60,730 nt of DNA, taken from assembly GCF_003710985.1 (NCBI RefSeq), contig NZ_RHHT01000048.1:1-60730 (forward strand), in the 5' to 3' direction. The notes beneath the pieces were generated by a model. It saw only the letters and a program-made list of their open reading frames with translations, made no database searches and had not been told where the DNA came from. The stretch's first letter is position 1; every line of letters begins with the position of its first letter. Origin of the DNA: Brevibacillus panacihumi (lineage in GTDB: Bacteria > Bacillota > Bacilli > Brevibacillales > Brevibacillaceae). This document shows, in pieces, positions 1 through 9,005 of the stretch. The position numbers and the translations under genes were made by a program.

Positions 1-34
1 AGCTGACGAATACTAATCGGTCGAGGACTTATCC
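1..34 (+). rRNA. 23S rRNA, 3' end only
   Basis: The first bases match the conserved 3' terminus of bacterial 23S rRNA (a form of ACTAATCGGTCGAGG followed by the terminal ACTTATCC). Only the last few dozen bases lie in the window. No 5S rRNA is recognisable between here and the first tRNA; a hairpin with arms CCGCCATTTCA and TGAAATGGCGG at about 88-112 is probably a processing stem. Confidence 0.85.
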
Positions 35-123
35 ACACACATCCATAAAGCATTCATGCAGATTCAGTTTTGAAGGAATGATCAAGTCCGCCATTTCATT
101 GAAATGGCGGTTCATAATTAAGT

Positions 124-199
<76 letters not shown>

Positions 200-204
200 T
201 GTAC

Positions 205-280
205 GAGCCATTAGCTCAGTTGGTAGAGCATCTGACTTTTAATCAGAGGGTCGAAGGTTCGAGTCCTTCATGGCTCACCA
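205..280 (+). tRNA. tRNA-Lys (TTT)
   Basis: This is a 76-nt cloverleaf with acceptor arms GAGCCAT and ATGGCTC, anticodon stem TCTGA/TCAGA around loop CTTTTAA (anticodon TTT), T-loop GGTTCGAGTC and an encoded CCA. Confidence 0.97.
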
Positions 281-303
281 GTTTTTTCAAAGAATCACGT
301 CTT

Positions 304-379
304 GCGGATGTAGCTCAATTGGTAGAGCGTCGCCTTGCCAAGGCGAAGGTCGCGGGTTCGAGACCCGTCGTCCGCTCCA
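304..379 (+). tRNA. tRNA-Gly (GCC)
   Basis: This is a 76-nt cloverleaf with acceptor arms GCGGATG and CGTCCGC, anticodon loop TTGCCAA (anticodon GCC), T-loop GGTTCGAGAC and an encoded CCA. It is the last tRNA of the rRNA-tRNA unit. Confidence 0.97.
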
Positions 380-413
380 TCTTACTAAGATACACACCCG
401 AAACCGGGTTCAT

Positions 414-445
414 AACACCACTTGCTTTAGCGGCAGTGGTGTTTT
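414..445 (+). terminator. Terminator of the rRNA/tRNA unit
   Basis: A hairpin with arms AACACCACT and AGTGGTGTT is followed by TTTT, placed directly after tRNA-Gly. Confidence 0.8.
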
Positions 446-544
446 CCTGCTTTTACTGGCAGTTTACAAGGTGAGTCGGCTTGTGGCATGGCTGCGCTTC
501 TGGTACGATACTTGGAGTGCTGCTCCTACGATGTTGGAGGTTCT

Positions 545-2200
545 ATGAAAGAAAATAAAAGTAGTGTCAAAAAAACTGTCGTTGACTTTCAGCAAGACGC
601 TGCGTTTTTTGTGGAACGCGGGATGAAATGTTTGCATCGATATGACTATGAAAAGGCGTTGCGTTCTTTTCGCCGAGCGATAGAGCTTGAGCCAACGAAT
701 GCCGAATGCCATTGCCACCTGGCTAGCGCATTGGCGGAGACCGGCAAATTCGAGATGTCGAATGAAGTGCTGGCAGAAGTGATTGAAAAATGGGATCCTA
801 GTTTAGTAGAAGTGTACTTTTACATGGCGAACAACTACGCGAATCTGGAAGACTTTCAGATGGCAGAAGAGATGGCGATTCGCTATTTGCAAGAAGACGC
901 CAATGGACCCTATCGAGAAGATGCAGAGGAATTGCTTGATTATATTTATTTTGAATTGGATATGCCGCCGCGCCACTTTCTCCCCAGTGAAAACGAGGAC
1001 GTCTACAGCAAGCATGAGAGAGCGCGCCGCAGTCTGGAAGAAGGGCGTTTTCTCGAGGCGTTGGATACGCTGAAGGAGATTGTCGAGTCAGACCCTTCGT
1101 TTTTACCGGCCTGGAACAACCTGTCCCTGGCATACTACTATGTAGGCGATTTTGAACAGGCGCTGGATACCATCCGCAAGACCCTGGAGATGGAAAATGG
1201 CAATCTGCATGCCCTTTGCAACCTGGCAGTGCTGCTCTCCCACCAGAACCATACAGGAGAACTGCTCAAGCTGATGGACATGCTAAAAAAAGTCGTTCCG
1301 TTTCATCCGGAGAATACGTACAAGCTGGCGACTACCATGGGAGTTCTCGGACAGCACGAAGAGGCCTACATGCATTACCATCGCATGCTGAGATCGGGAA
1401 AACCCCACGAAGCGTGCACGTACCACTACGCGGCGATCTCGGCTTATCTGAGCGGACGTAAGGATCAGGCGTTGCGCTGGTGGCAAAAGGCCAAGCAGCT
1501 TGATCCGGAGGCAGGGATCGCGGACCAATATATTCAAATGGTAAAAAACGAGCAGGAAGGGGAAACAATAAAACCTATCCCCTACCAGTACAACCCGCCG
1601 CAACGCGAGGTGTCCTGGGAAAATGCATCCTTTACCGGAGTAGAGAACTTCAAGTCCGACCCGATGATTCGGGCATCCCTTTTGTGGGCTTTGCAGCATG
1701 GGCGCGATGAAGTGAAGGTAGCGGTTCTGCAGACTCTGTCCCTGATCGCTGACGATGAGGCAGAACAAGCGGTTCGTCAGTTTTACGAGCAGACGACCGA
1801 TCCCCAGCTTCAAAAATTGGCTTTGCTTGCGCTAGTAGATATGGGGGCAGCCTTGCCATGCACCACACCTCCTGCGGCAAAAAAACGTCAATTGGCTCGC
1901 AACAACCAGCAGCAGTCCGAAGAATCCGTAGAGGAAGTCATCCAACGCCAGCTTCATGAGGCAGGCCAGCCGGAAGCAGCCAAATGGTGCCTGAACGCAT
2001 GGCATCAGTTCCAGCAGCAGTCAGCCGCAGAGGCGGGGCAGGTGCGTAAAACAGTAGCATGGGTAGCTGCGTTGGAATATGTATACGGAACTGTTACGAA
2101 TCAAAAAGTGTCGCAGGCTTCCCTGGCAAAAAAGTACGGCGTATCGGCAGCTACTGTCGCAAAGTGCGTCAAAATAATGTCTGCGCTTGATTTTAAATAG
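545..2200 (+). CDS. TPR-repeat protein with C-terminal HTH-like segment (YvcD-like)
   Basis: A 551-residue protein. I chose the ATG at 545 because TTGGAGG precedes it; an upstream in-frame ATG at 488 has no such site. Residues about 20-110 and 150-290 hold tetratricopeptide repeats (for example a helix pair ending AIELEPTNAECHCHLASAL, and a second with DPSFLPAWNNLSLAYYYVG), which normally mediate protein-protein contacts. The last 35 residues (SQASLAKKYGVSAATVAKCV) look like a helix-turn-helix. In Bacillus subtilis a TPR protein, YvcD, lies upstream of trxB in the same order, so this is likely its counterpart. No signal peptide or membrane segment is visible, so it should be cytoplasmic. Its molecular partner is unknown. 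Confidence 0.85.
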   Translation: MKENKSSVKKTVVDFQQDAAFFVERGMKCLHRYDYEKALRSFRRAIELEPTNAECHCHLASALAETGKFEMSNEVLAEVIEKWDPSLVEVYFYMANNYANLEDFQMAEEMAIRYLQEDANGPYREDAEELLDYIYFELDMPPRHFLPSENEDVYSKHERARRSLEEGRFLEALDTLKEIVESDPSFLPAWNNLSLAYYYVGDFEQALDTIRKTLEMENGNLHALCNLAVLLSHQNHTGELLKLMDMLKKVVPFHPENTYKLATTMGVLGQHEEAYMHYHRMLRSGKPHEACTYHYAAISAYLSGRKDQALRWWQKAKQLDPEAGIADQYIQMVKNEQEGETIKPIPYQYNPPQREVSWENASFTGVENFKSDPMIRASLLWALQHGRDEVKVAVLQTLSLIADDEAEQAVRQFYEQTTDPQLQKLALLALVDMGAALPCTTPPAAKKRQLARNNQQQSEESVEEVIQRQLHEAGQPEAAKWCLNAWHQFQQQSAAEAGQVRKTVAWVAALEYVYGTVTNQKVSQASLAKKYGVSAATVAKCVKIMSALDFK

Positions 2201-2244
2201 ATTATTAATTTATAATTAGTTTAAAGTAGATTCAATCATTGTAG

Positions 2245-3228
<984 letters not shown>

Positions 3229-3310
3229 CTTGGTTGTAACATAAGTGAAATATTTGGGGAGTAAGATAAAGACAATGAATTAACCCCCTTATCTATATAA
3301 ACCTGATTGG

Positions 3311-3343
3311 CGTGGCTGAAGTGTAAGCCACGTCTCTTTTTTT
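3311..3343 (+). terminator. Terminator after trxB
   Basis: A hairpin with arms CGTGGCT and AGCCACG is followed by a T-rich run. It separates trxB from the rapZ group, so rapZ must have its own promoter; none is clear-cut. Confidence 0.8.
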
Positions 3344-3437
3344 CCAAAAACGTCATCATCAGGAGAGAAGCGCAAAAGGATGCGAAAAAGCCGATTGATA
3401 TGGTATGCTATTGTGAGAATCGTAGGAGGCGAGTTGC

Positions 3438-4319
3438 GTGACTGAAATGGGAAAAGACAAGGCTATTAACCTGCTCATCATCACAGGGATGTCCGGGGCG
3501 GGGAAAACTGTAGCTGTACAAAGCCTGGAGGACCTGGGTTTCTTTTGTGTAGACAACCTGCCGCCAGTCCTGATTCCCAAATTTGCCGAAATGGTACTGC
3601 AATCTGGCGGAAGTATCGAGAGGGTTGCGTTGGTCATCGATCTTCGCGGGCGGGAGTTTTTTGAAGATCTGTCCCAAACGATCGATCGGCTGAATGAAAT
3701 GGACAGACTGTCCTTCCATATCTTGTACCTGGATGCAAATGACCAGACACTGGTTTCCCGCTATAAGGAAACACGCCGACGCCATCCGCTCTCATCGAAC
3801 GGTTCTCCATTGGAAGGCATTCATGCTGAGCGCCGCCTGCTGCAAGAGATGAAAGGCTGGGCGCATCAGATTATCGATACCAGTCAGATGAAACCCGCAC
3901 AGCTTCGGGAGAAAATTATCAGCCAATACGGACAGCAAGGATCGCCGCTGACCATCAATTTGCAATCGTTCGGCTTCAAGTACGGTTCACCGATTGATGC
4001 TGACCTGATGTTTGACGTGCGTTTTCTGCCTAATCCGCACTATGTGGACGAATTGCGTCCCAAAACCGGGAAAGATCCGGAGGTGTCGGATTACGTCATG
4101 AATCATAAAGACACGAAGGAATTCGTCGAAAAGCTGACTGATTTTCTCGCATACACCTTGCCGCATTATCAGCGGGAAGGAAAAAGTCAATTGGTAATCG
4201 GCATTGGCTGTACGGGAGGAAAGCATCGCTCGGTCGCCATCGTGGAGCATTTGGCCCAAACCTTTGGACAGGACTTCACGGTTCGGACCAGCCACCGAGA
4301 CATCGAAAAGAGCAAGTAA
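3438..4319 (+). CDS. rapZ: RapZ/YvcJ-family nucleotide-binding protein
   Basis: A 293-residue P-loop protein. The Walker A motif GMSGAGKT is at residues 17-24. The conserved C-terminal CTGGKHRSV is at about 258-266, close to the end with the HRD motif. In enteric bacteria RapZ is an RNA adaptor; in B. subtilis YvcJ binds and hydrolyses GTP and affects competence. Translation starts at a GTG eight bases after AGGAGG. It heads the conserved rapZ-yvcK-whiA-crh block. Confidence 0.95.
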   Translation: MTEMGKDKAINLLIITGMSGAGKTVAVQSLEDLGFFCVDNLPPVLIPKFAEMVLQSGGSIERVALVIDLRGREFFEDLSQTIDRLNEMDRLSFHILYLDANDQTLVSRYKETRRRHPLSSNGSPLEGIHAERRLLQEMKGWAHQIIDTSQMKPAQLREKIISQYGQQGSPLTINLQSFGFKYGSPIDADLMFDVRFLPNPHYVDELRPKTGKDPEVSDYVMNHKDTKEFVEKLTDFLAYTLPHYQREGKSQLVIGIGCTGGKHRSVAIVEHLAQTFGQDFTVRTSHRDIEKSK

Positions 4320-4395
4320 GCATATGAATGGTAGGAAATCATGGATTTGGTTCGGATAAAGGGTCAACTGTAAAAGAGGGATAATGGGGTGACAT

Positions 4396-5388
4396 ATGCC
4401 GACGAAGGGAATGGGGAGGCCGCAGCGAAAGGAAATGCGGATTGTCGTCATCGGCGGGGGAACAGGGTTGTCCGTACTTTTGCGCGGTTTAAAGTACGAG
4501 CCGGTTCATATCACCGCGATCGTGACTGTCGCTGATGACGGGGGAAGCTCCGGCCGTTTGCGTGCGGAGATGGATATGCCGCCGCCGGGGGATATCCGGA
4601 ACGTCTTGACGGCGTTGGCGGATACGGAGCCATTGATGGAGAAAGTGATGCAATACCGCTTTTCGGCAGGGACTGGATTAGCCGGGCATAATTTGGGAAA
4701 TCTACTACTTGCAGCAATGAACGAGATTACAGGCGATTTTGTTACCGCTGTCAAAGCCCTGAGCGGCGTTTTGGCGGTACGCGGGGATGTGTTGCCTGCG
4801 TCTACGCAATCGATCCAGCTCGTCGCAGAGATGACGGATGGAGCACTCGTTGCGGGAGAATCGCAAATTCCCTTGGCGGGGAAAAAAATCAAGCGCGTGT
4901 TCCTGGAGCCTGCCGATGCTGCTCCGCTGAATGAAGCCCTGCTTGCGATTGCGGATGCCGATGCGATCCTGATCGGTCCAGGCAGTCTTTACACCAGCAT
5001 CATACCCAATCTGCTGGTGCGCGGACTGTTTTCTGCTGTCAGCCGCTCGACGGCCCCCAAAATCTATATTTGCAATGTCATGACACAGCCTGGTGAAACG
5101 GATGGATTTGCGGCTTCCCACCATGTTCATGCCATGTATCAGCACGTAGGGGAAGCCTTTTTGGATACAATAATTGTGAATTCAGCGAAATTGCCTCTTC
5201 ATGTATTGGAGAAATATGCGGAAAAGGGAGCCAAACCTGTCCGTTGCGACCTGAAGCAACTGCGCCAACTGGGATTGCAAATCGTGGCGAAACCATTGGT
5301 TACGTTTGAGGATGGCTATTTGAGGCATGATGCTCATGCGGTGAGCAGGCAGGTCGTTTCCCTTCTCAAGCGCAGGCGAAGGAGCTGA
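4396..5388 (+). CDS. yvcK: Gluconeogenesis factor YvcK (CofD-like)
   Basis: A 330-residue protein of the YvcK/CofD-like family. VIGGGTGLS lies at residues 18-26 and DDGGSSGRLR at about 47-56, the nucleotide-sugar binding features of the family. In B. subtilis YvcK is needed for growth on gluconeogenic substrates and binds UDP-sugars. The ATG at 4396 follows a GGGGTGA site; an internal ATG at 4435 would give the shorter start seen in some relatives. It lies 76 bases after rapZ and 24 before whiA, so co-transcription is likely. Confidence 0.95.
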   Translation: MPTKGMGRPQRKEMRIVVIGGGTGLSVLLRGLKYEPVHITAIVTVADDGGSSGRLRAEMDMPPPGDIRNVLTALADTEPLMEKVMQYRFSAGTGLAGHNLGNLLLAAMNEITGDFVTAVKALSGVLAVRGDVLPASTQSIQLVAEMTDGALVAGESQIPLAGKKIKRVFLEPADAAPLNEALLAIADADAILIGPGSLYTSIIPNLLVRGLFSAVSRSTAPKIYICNVMTQPGETDGFAASHHVHAMYQHVGEAFLDTIIVNSAKLPLHVLEKYAEKGAKPVRCDLKQLRQLGLQIVAKPLVTFEDGYLRHDAHAVSRQVVSLLKRRRRS

Positions 5389-5412
5389 AGAGAGTAGAAG
5401 GAGTGGGTGTCC

Positions 5413-6360
5413 ATGTCATTCGCCGCGCATACCAAAAAGGAATTGACGATGCAGGAGGCCGGCGATTGCTGCAGCAAAGCAGAGTTATCCGCATTGATTC
5501 GGATGAACGGCAGCCTGCAGTTTGGCTCAGGTCGGCTCATACTGGATGTGACGACGGAAAATGCGGCGATTGCCAGAAGGATCTACACGCTGATCAAGCG
5601 GCTTTTTAGCATCCATGCCGAGCTTCTGGTACGCAAAAAAATGCGCCTGAAAAAAAACAACGTCTACATCGTGCGAATTCCACACAAGGCGAATGAGGTC
5701 TTGCAGGATTTGGGCATCATGGATCAGAGCATGTCGTTTATTCCGGGGATTTCGCCGGACGTGGTGAAAAAATCATGCTGCCGTGCTGCCTATCTGCGCG
5801 GAGCATTTTTGGCTGGTGGATCTGTCAATCATCCCGAGGCGTCCAGCTATCATTTGGAGATCTTCACTTCCTATCAGGATTTTTGCGAAGCCTTGACCAA
5901 GATGGCGAATCGCTATAAATTGAATGCGAAGTGCATTGAACGAAAAAAAGGCTATGTGCTCTACATCAAAGAAGGTGAGAAGATCACCGAGTTTCTCAGT
6001 CTGATTGGTGCGCACCAGGCCTTGCTGTACTTCGAGGATGTCCGCATCGTCAAGGACATGCGCAACTCTGTAAACCGCCTGCACAACTGCGAAATCGCCA
6101 ACATCAACAAGACGGTGAACGCGGCAACGCGCCAAATGGAGAACATCCAGCTCATCGATCAGGAGATGGGGTTGGAGAATTTGCCCAAGCGCCTGCGGGA
6201 AGTGGCAGAGCTTCGACTGATCCACCCGGATATCAATTTAAAAGAGTTGGGAGAAATGATCCCAAGTGGAGTTGTCAGCAAGTCGGGAGTGAATCATCGC
6301 CTGCGAAAAATTAACGAAATCGCTGACAAATTACGAGAAAAACAAAATGTTTCGCTCTAA
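5413..6360 (+). CDS. whiA: WhiA-type DNA-binding protein
   Basis: A 315-residue protein. The N-terminal two thirds carry the LAGLIDADG-like fold of the WhiA family ([10 protein letters not shown] near residue 133). The C-terminus (about 255-305, with [13 protein letters not shown] and [11 protein letters not shown]) is the helix-turn-helix. In Bacillus WhiA affects chromosome segregation and cell division; in Streptomyces it controls sporulation. The ATG at 5413 gives the typical MSFA start and lies ten bases after AAGGAG; the in-frame GTG at 5407 is too close to it. Confidence 0.96.
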   Translation: MSFAAHTKKELTMQEAGDCCSKAELSALIRMNGSLQFGSGRLILDVTTENAAIARRIYTLIKRLFSIHAELLVRKKMRLKKNNVYIVRIPHKANEVLQDLGIMDQSMSFIPGISPDVVKKSCCRAAYLRGAFLAGGSVNHPEASSYHLEIFTSYQDFCEALTKMANRYKLNAKCIERKKGYVLYIKEGEKITEFLSLIGAHQALLYFEDVRIVKDMRNSVNRLHNCEIANINKTVNAATRQMENIQLIDQEMGLENLPKRLREVAELRLIHPDINLKELGEMIPSGVVSKSGVNHRLRKINEIADKLREKQNVSL

Positions 6361-6411
6361 AACCATGCTATACTATAGGATAATGATTCTTTCGCGTAAG
6401 GAGGTCTATAG

Positions 6412-6669
6412 ATGGTTCAGCAGCAAGTAACGGTCAAGTTGAAAACCGGTTTGCAAGCGCGTCCGGCCGCTTTCTTCGTACAAGAGGCCAACCGTTTTGC
6501 AGCCGAGGTATTCGTTGAAAAAGACAACAAGAAAGTAAACGCCAAAAGCATCATGGGAATCATGAGCCTCGCCATCAGTTCCGGAACGGATATTACCATA
6601 AGTGCAGAAGGGCCAGATGCGAATCAGGCTGTTTCCAGCCTTACCCAACTGGTTAGCAAAGAAGAATAG
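6412..6669 (+). CDS. crh: Crh, HPr-like catabolite repression cofactor
   Basis: An 85-residue HPr-fold protein. Position 15, histidine in true HPr and the PTS phosphorylation site, is glutamine here (TGLQARPAA), while Ser46 (NAKSIMG), target of HPr kinase, is kept. This is the diagnostic pattern of Crh, which with CcpA mediates carbon catabolite repression but cannot carry sugar phosphoryl groups. The RBS is AAGGAGG. It sits after whiA as in B. subtilis. Confidence 0.96.
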   Translation: MVQQQVTVKLKTGLQARPAAFFVQEANRFAAEVFVEKDNKKVNAKSIMGIMSLAISSGTDITISAEGPDANQAVSSLTQLVSKEE

Positions 6670-6686
6670 GCAAAGCCAAGACAAAG

Positions 6687-6713
6687 ACACTTTCCCCGCT
6701 GGAAGGTGTTTTT
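6687..6713 (+). terminator. Terminator after crh
   Basis: A hairpin pairs ACACTTTCC with GGAAGGTGT and ends in TTTTT. It probably ends the rapZ-yvcK-whiA-crh transcript. Confidence 0.75.
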
Positions 6714-6798
6714 ACTTACATGATTTTGCGTTCATCAGGGCATTGCTAAACCGTACAGCAGAAAAAAACTGGACTGTTCAGGAAAGGGGGAGCAATGC

Positions 6799-6990
6799 AT
6801 GAGTGAACGTGATTCGGTCTATGAAGGCCGCGACGCCTATGACATGGATATCGATCGGATGGTCAACGAAGGGCTGGGAGGAGGACAAGTGACCGAACAG
6901 AACGGACTGATCGAGGAGACATCTGTGGACACATTGGCTGGTGCGACATCAGAAGAGCAGGCCCTTTACGACGACGAACAGATGACGTAG
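6799..6990 (+). CDS. Small acidic protein of unknown function
   Basis: A 63-residue, strongly acidic protein (many Asp and Glu, few Lys) without Cys, signal peptide or membrane segment. A GGAAAGGGGG site ends ten bases before the ATG, and a strong terminator follows at 7015, so I regard it as a real gene. I do not recognise the family. It occupies the place where B. subtilis has yvcN. Low-complexity acidity suggests a disordered protein. Confidence 0.6.
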   Translation: MSERDSVYEGRDAYDMDIDRMVNEGLGGGQVTEQNGLIEETSVDTLAGATSEEQALYDDEQMT

Positions 6991-7014
6991 GCATCAGCAG
7001 GAAAGCTGAATAAA

Positions 7015-7064
7015 GCCGAGCGGGCGAGAAGGGAAGATCCATTTCCTCGTCTGCTCGGCTTTTT
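7015..7064 (+). terminator. Terminator after the small acidic gene
   Basis: Arms GCCGAGC and GCTCGGC enclose a 31-nt loop and are followed by TTTTT. Confidence 0.8.
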
Positions 7065-7071
7065 GCGTATC

Positions 7072-7100
7072 AAAAAAACACCCGCTTCGCTACGGGTGTT
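7072..7100 (-). terminator. Terminator of clpP
   Basis: Read on the minus strand, AACACCCG pairs with CGGGTGTT and is followed by a run of seven T. It lies 20 bases after the clpP stop. Confidence 0.85.
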
Positions 7101-7119
7101 CTTTCATTTCTGTATTGCT

Positions 7120-7722
7120 TTATTTTTTGGCTGCCGCTTCGGAAGAGATCACCTTGTCGATCAAGCCATACTCCATTGCTTCAGCAGCTGAAAGGAAGTT
7201 GTCGCGGTCGGTGTCCTTCTGGATGCGCTCCAGCGGTTGACCGGTACGCTCAGACAGGATTTGGTTCAGCTTGTCGCGCATTTTCAGAATGCGTTTTGCC
7301 GCAATCTCGATATCGCTCGCCTGACCTTGAGCGCCACCAAGCGGCTGGTGAATCATGACTTCGCTGTTCGGCAGGGCAAAACGCTTGCCCTTCGCACCTG
7401 CTGCAAGCAGGAACGCTCCCATGGAAGCAGCCATACCGATGCAAATCGTCGATACATCCGGTTTGATAAAGTTCATGGTGTCGTAAATCGCCATGCCTGC
7501 CGTAATGGAACCGCCAGGGCTGTTGATATAGAGGTGAATGTCTTTGTCAGGGTCTTCTGCCTGAAGGAACAACAACTGGGCAACTACGATATTGGCTACC
7601 GTATCATTGATGGGAGTTCCCAAAAAGATAATTCTATCTTTAAGCAGGCGCGAATAAATATCATACGCACGTTCACCACGGTTGGTCTGTTCAATGACGG
7701 TTGGAATCAAATTCATGTGCAT
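7120..7722 (-). CDS. clpP: ATP-dependent Clp protease proteolytic subunit
   Basis: A 200-residue serine protease subunit that forms the tetradecameric chamber used by ClpX and ClpC. The catalytic triad is visible as Ser100 (GMAASMGAF), His125 (MIHQPLGG) and Asp174 (DTDRDNF). ATG codons occur at 7722 and 7716. The first has the better spacing (8 bases) to AGGAGG, the second gives the MNLIPTVIE start of relatives. It is a single-gene unit with its own promoter, a CtsR-type operator and a terminator. Confidence 0.98.
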   Translation of the reverse strand: MHMNLIPTVIEQTNRGERAYDIYSRLLKDRIIFLGTPINDTVANIVVAQLLFLQAEDPDKDIHLYINSPGGSITAGMAIYDTMNFIKPDVSTICIGMAASMGAFLLAAGAKGKRFALPNSEVMIHQPLGGAQGQASDIEIAAKRILKMRDKLNQILSERTGQPLERIQKDTDRDNFLSAAEAMEYGLIDKVISSEAAAKK

Positions 7723-7750
7723 CTAGTTCTCCTCCTCTCTTTGTAAGAAT

Positions 7751-7781
7751 ATCATACAGCAAAAGGTCAGTAAAGGTCAAA
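7751..7781 (-). promoter_or_regulatory. clpP promoter with overlapping CtsR-type operator
   Basis: On the minus strand TTGACC (7780-7775), an 18-base spacer and TATGAT (7756-7751) form a sigma-A promoter. On the plus strand GGTCAGT-AAA-GGTCAAA (7765-7781) matches the CtsR heptad direct repeat RGTCAAA-NAN-RGTCAAA except for two bases of the first heptad. The second heptad covers the -35 box, so a bound repressor would block polymerase. ctsR itself is not in the window. Confidence 0.72.
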
Positions 7782-7859
7782 CATTTATGTATGGGTCCTC
7801 CCTACCATGTTTGCCAGTTGTCATCTCCTTAAACCTGGCGAGGAAAAAACCCTGTGCCC

Positions 7860-8090
7860 TTAATTTTCCTTTGTTTCATTCACTTCCGTCAGTTCTACGC
7901 TCAAGCGCAGAGTGGCGGACATTTTTTTGCCTTTGATGATGGTGTACTCCTCGATCTGTTTCATCTGAAGCTGCTGAATGGCTTCTCCCAAAGCTGTTTC
8001 ATCCTGATAGGGCTGAATTGTCAGCAGGCATTCCTCGTCATTGGCTTCCTGATAGATCAGATAAAAACGTTCTCCGGCGATGGTCAACAC
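7860..8090 (-). CDS. Small hypothetical protein, same strand as clpP
   Basis: A 76-residue protein rich in Glu and Gln with no membrane segment or Cys pair; residues 25-75 look mostly helical. Start is GTG at 8090 or TTG at 8087, after AAAAGGA. The family is not recognised. About 140 bases including the clpP promoter separate it from clpP, so it is probably a separate transcript. Codon usage looks like that of the neighbours. Moderate confidence because the start is non-ATG. Confidence 0.5.
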   Translation of the reverse strand: MLTIAGERFYLIYQEANDEECLLTIQPYQDETALGEAIQQLQMKQIEEYTIIKGKKMSATLRLSVELTEVNETKEN

Positions 8091-8315
8091 ATCCTTTTGG
8101 AGTTATCCACAAAATAATCCACAGCTTGTGCACAAAAACATTTGTTCGTGGAATAGAATCAGAAAAAGCGGTAATAAAGGGCATCAAGGATAGTCTGGCA
8201 TGAAGAGAAAAAACCTTGCATAGTAAAATGTTAGAAAATAAAGGAGGAAAAATCAAACTTTAAGCGTATGTTACATTATTGGATAGTATTTCTACAATAA
8301 GAAGGAGTGTATCAA

Positions 8316-8777
8316 ATGCTTCGTAAAGTTCCAGCAATGCTGCTGACGGCTGCTCTTTTGACTGGCAGCGTTGCAGCGACAGCCGCTTTTGCCCAGACAG
8401 CACCTGTGCAACAGCAAAAAATCAGTGTAACCCTGAACGAAAGACCACTAGCGTTCCCACAAGACGTTGTAACGGAAGACGGAGTGGCTTATGTAAACGC
8501 CAGTACTCTCGCCATCGCACTCGGCGGAACTGCAGCATGGGACAGCATGATCAAATCCGTGCTGATTGCAAAAAACAACAACTACGCTTTGCGCATGTAT
8601 GAAAACAGCACTTTTGCCTACAAGAACGGCAAGGAAATCCGAGTACCTGCTCCGCCTCGTACCACTACCGGCGCTGTTCTGGTGCCGCTCGTATACGTCG
8701 CGCAGGAATTGGGTGCTGAGGTCACCTACGACGAGAATACGCTCACGTACAACCTCCAGATTGAAATCGTGAAATAG
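8316..8777 (+). CDS. Secreted protein with copper-amine-oxidase-N-like domain
   Basis: A 153-residue protein. Residues 1-27 form a signal peptide (two positive charges, hydrophobic core, likely cut after AFA). The rest (VTLNERPLAFPQDVVTEDGV, then VNASTLAIALGG, then VLVPLVYVAQELGAEVTYD) has the beta-rich pattern called copper amine oxidase N-terminal domain, common in exported proteins of Paenibacillaceae and not itself catalytic. The start is the ATG nine bases after AAGGAG. It is followed by its own terminator. The role is probably in the cell wall or extracellular space; a ligand cannot be inferred. Confidence 0.8.
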   Translation: MLRKVPAMLLTAALLTGSVAATAAFAQTAPVQQQKISVTLNERPLAFPQDVVTEDGVAYVNASTLAIALGGTAAWDSMIKSVLIAKNNNYALRMYENSTFAYKNGKEIRVPAPPRTTTGAVLVPLVYVAQELGAEVTYDENTLTYNLQIEIVK

Positions 8778-8821
8778 GTGCTGCGCCATCATTTCCTAAA
8801 TACTTGACGTCTTAGATTCGG

Positions 8822-8852
8822 GACCACTTCTATTGCAGAGGTGGTCATTTTT
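8822..8852 (+). terminator. Terminator after the secreted protein gene
   Basis: GACCACTTC pairs with GAGGTGGTC and ATTTTT follows. Confidence 0.8.
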
Positions 8853-9005
8853 GTCTCGGAAGTTTCATTTTTCATTCAATATAATAATGGAAAAAATATT
8901 TAGGCGAAAAAGCGTATTTTCTATTGCAAATTTTCTCATTTGTCTTACAATAGGTTACAGTTTCGATCGTTTTTATCGTTTGTCTGCAAAGGAAAAGGGG
9001 GAAGA

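Noticed and set aside
8103..8127. A perfect DnaA-box (TTATCCACA) followed by TAATCCACAG and TGTGCACAA, suggestive of a replication origin element
   Set aside because: Only one perfect box, with no cluster, AT-rich unwinding region or dnaA gene nearby. It may be chance or a DnaA-titration site.
8241..8256. A strong AAAGGAGG without a following start codon
   Set aside because: The next codons ATC AAA CTT are not in an open frame of useful length; probably chance or a decayed leader.
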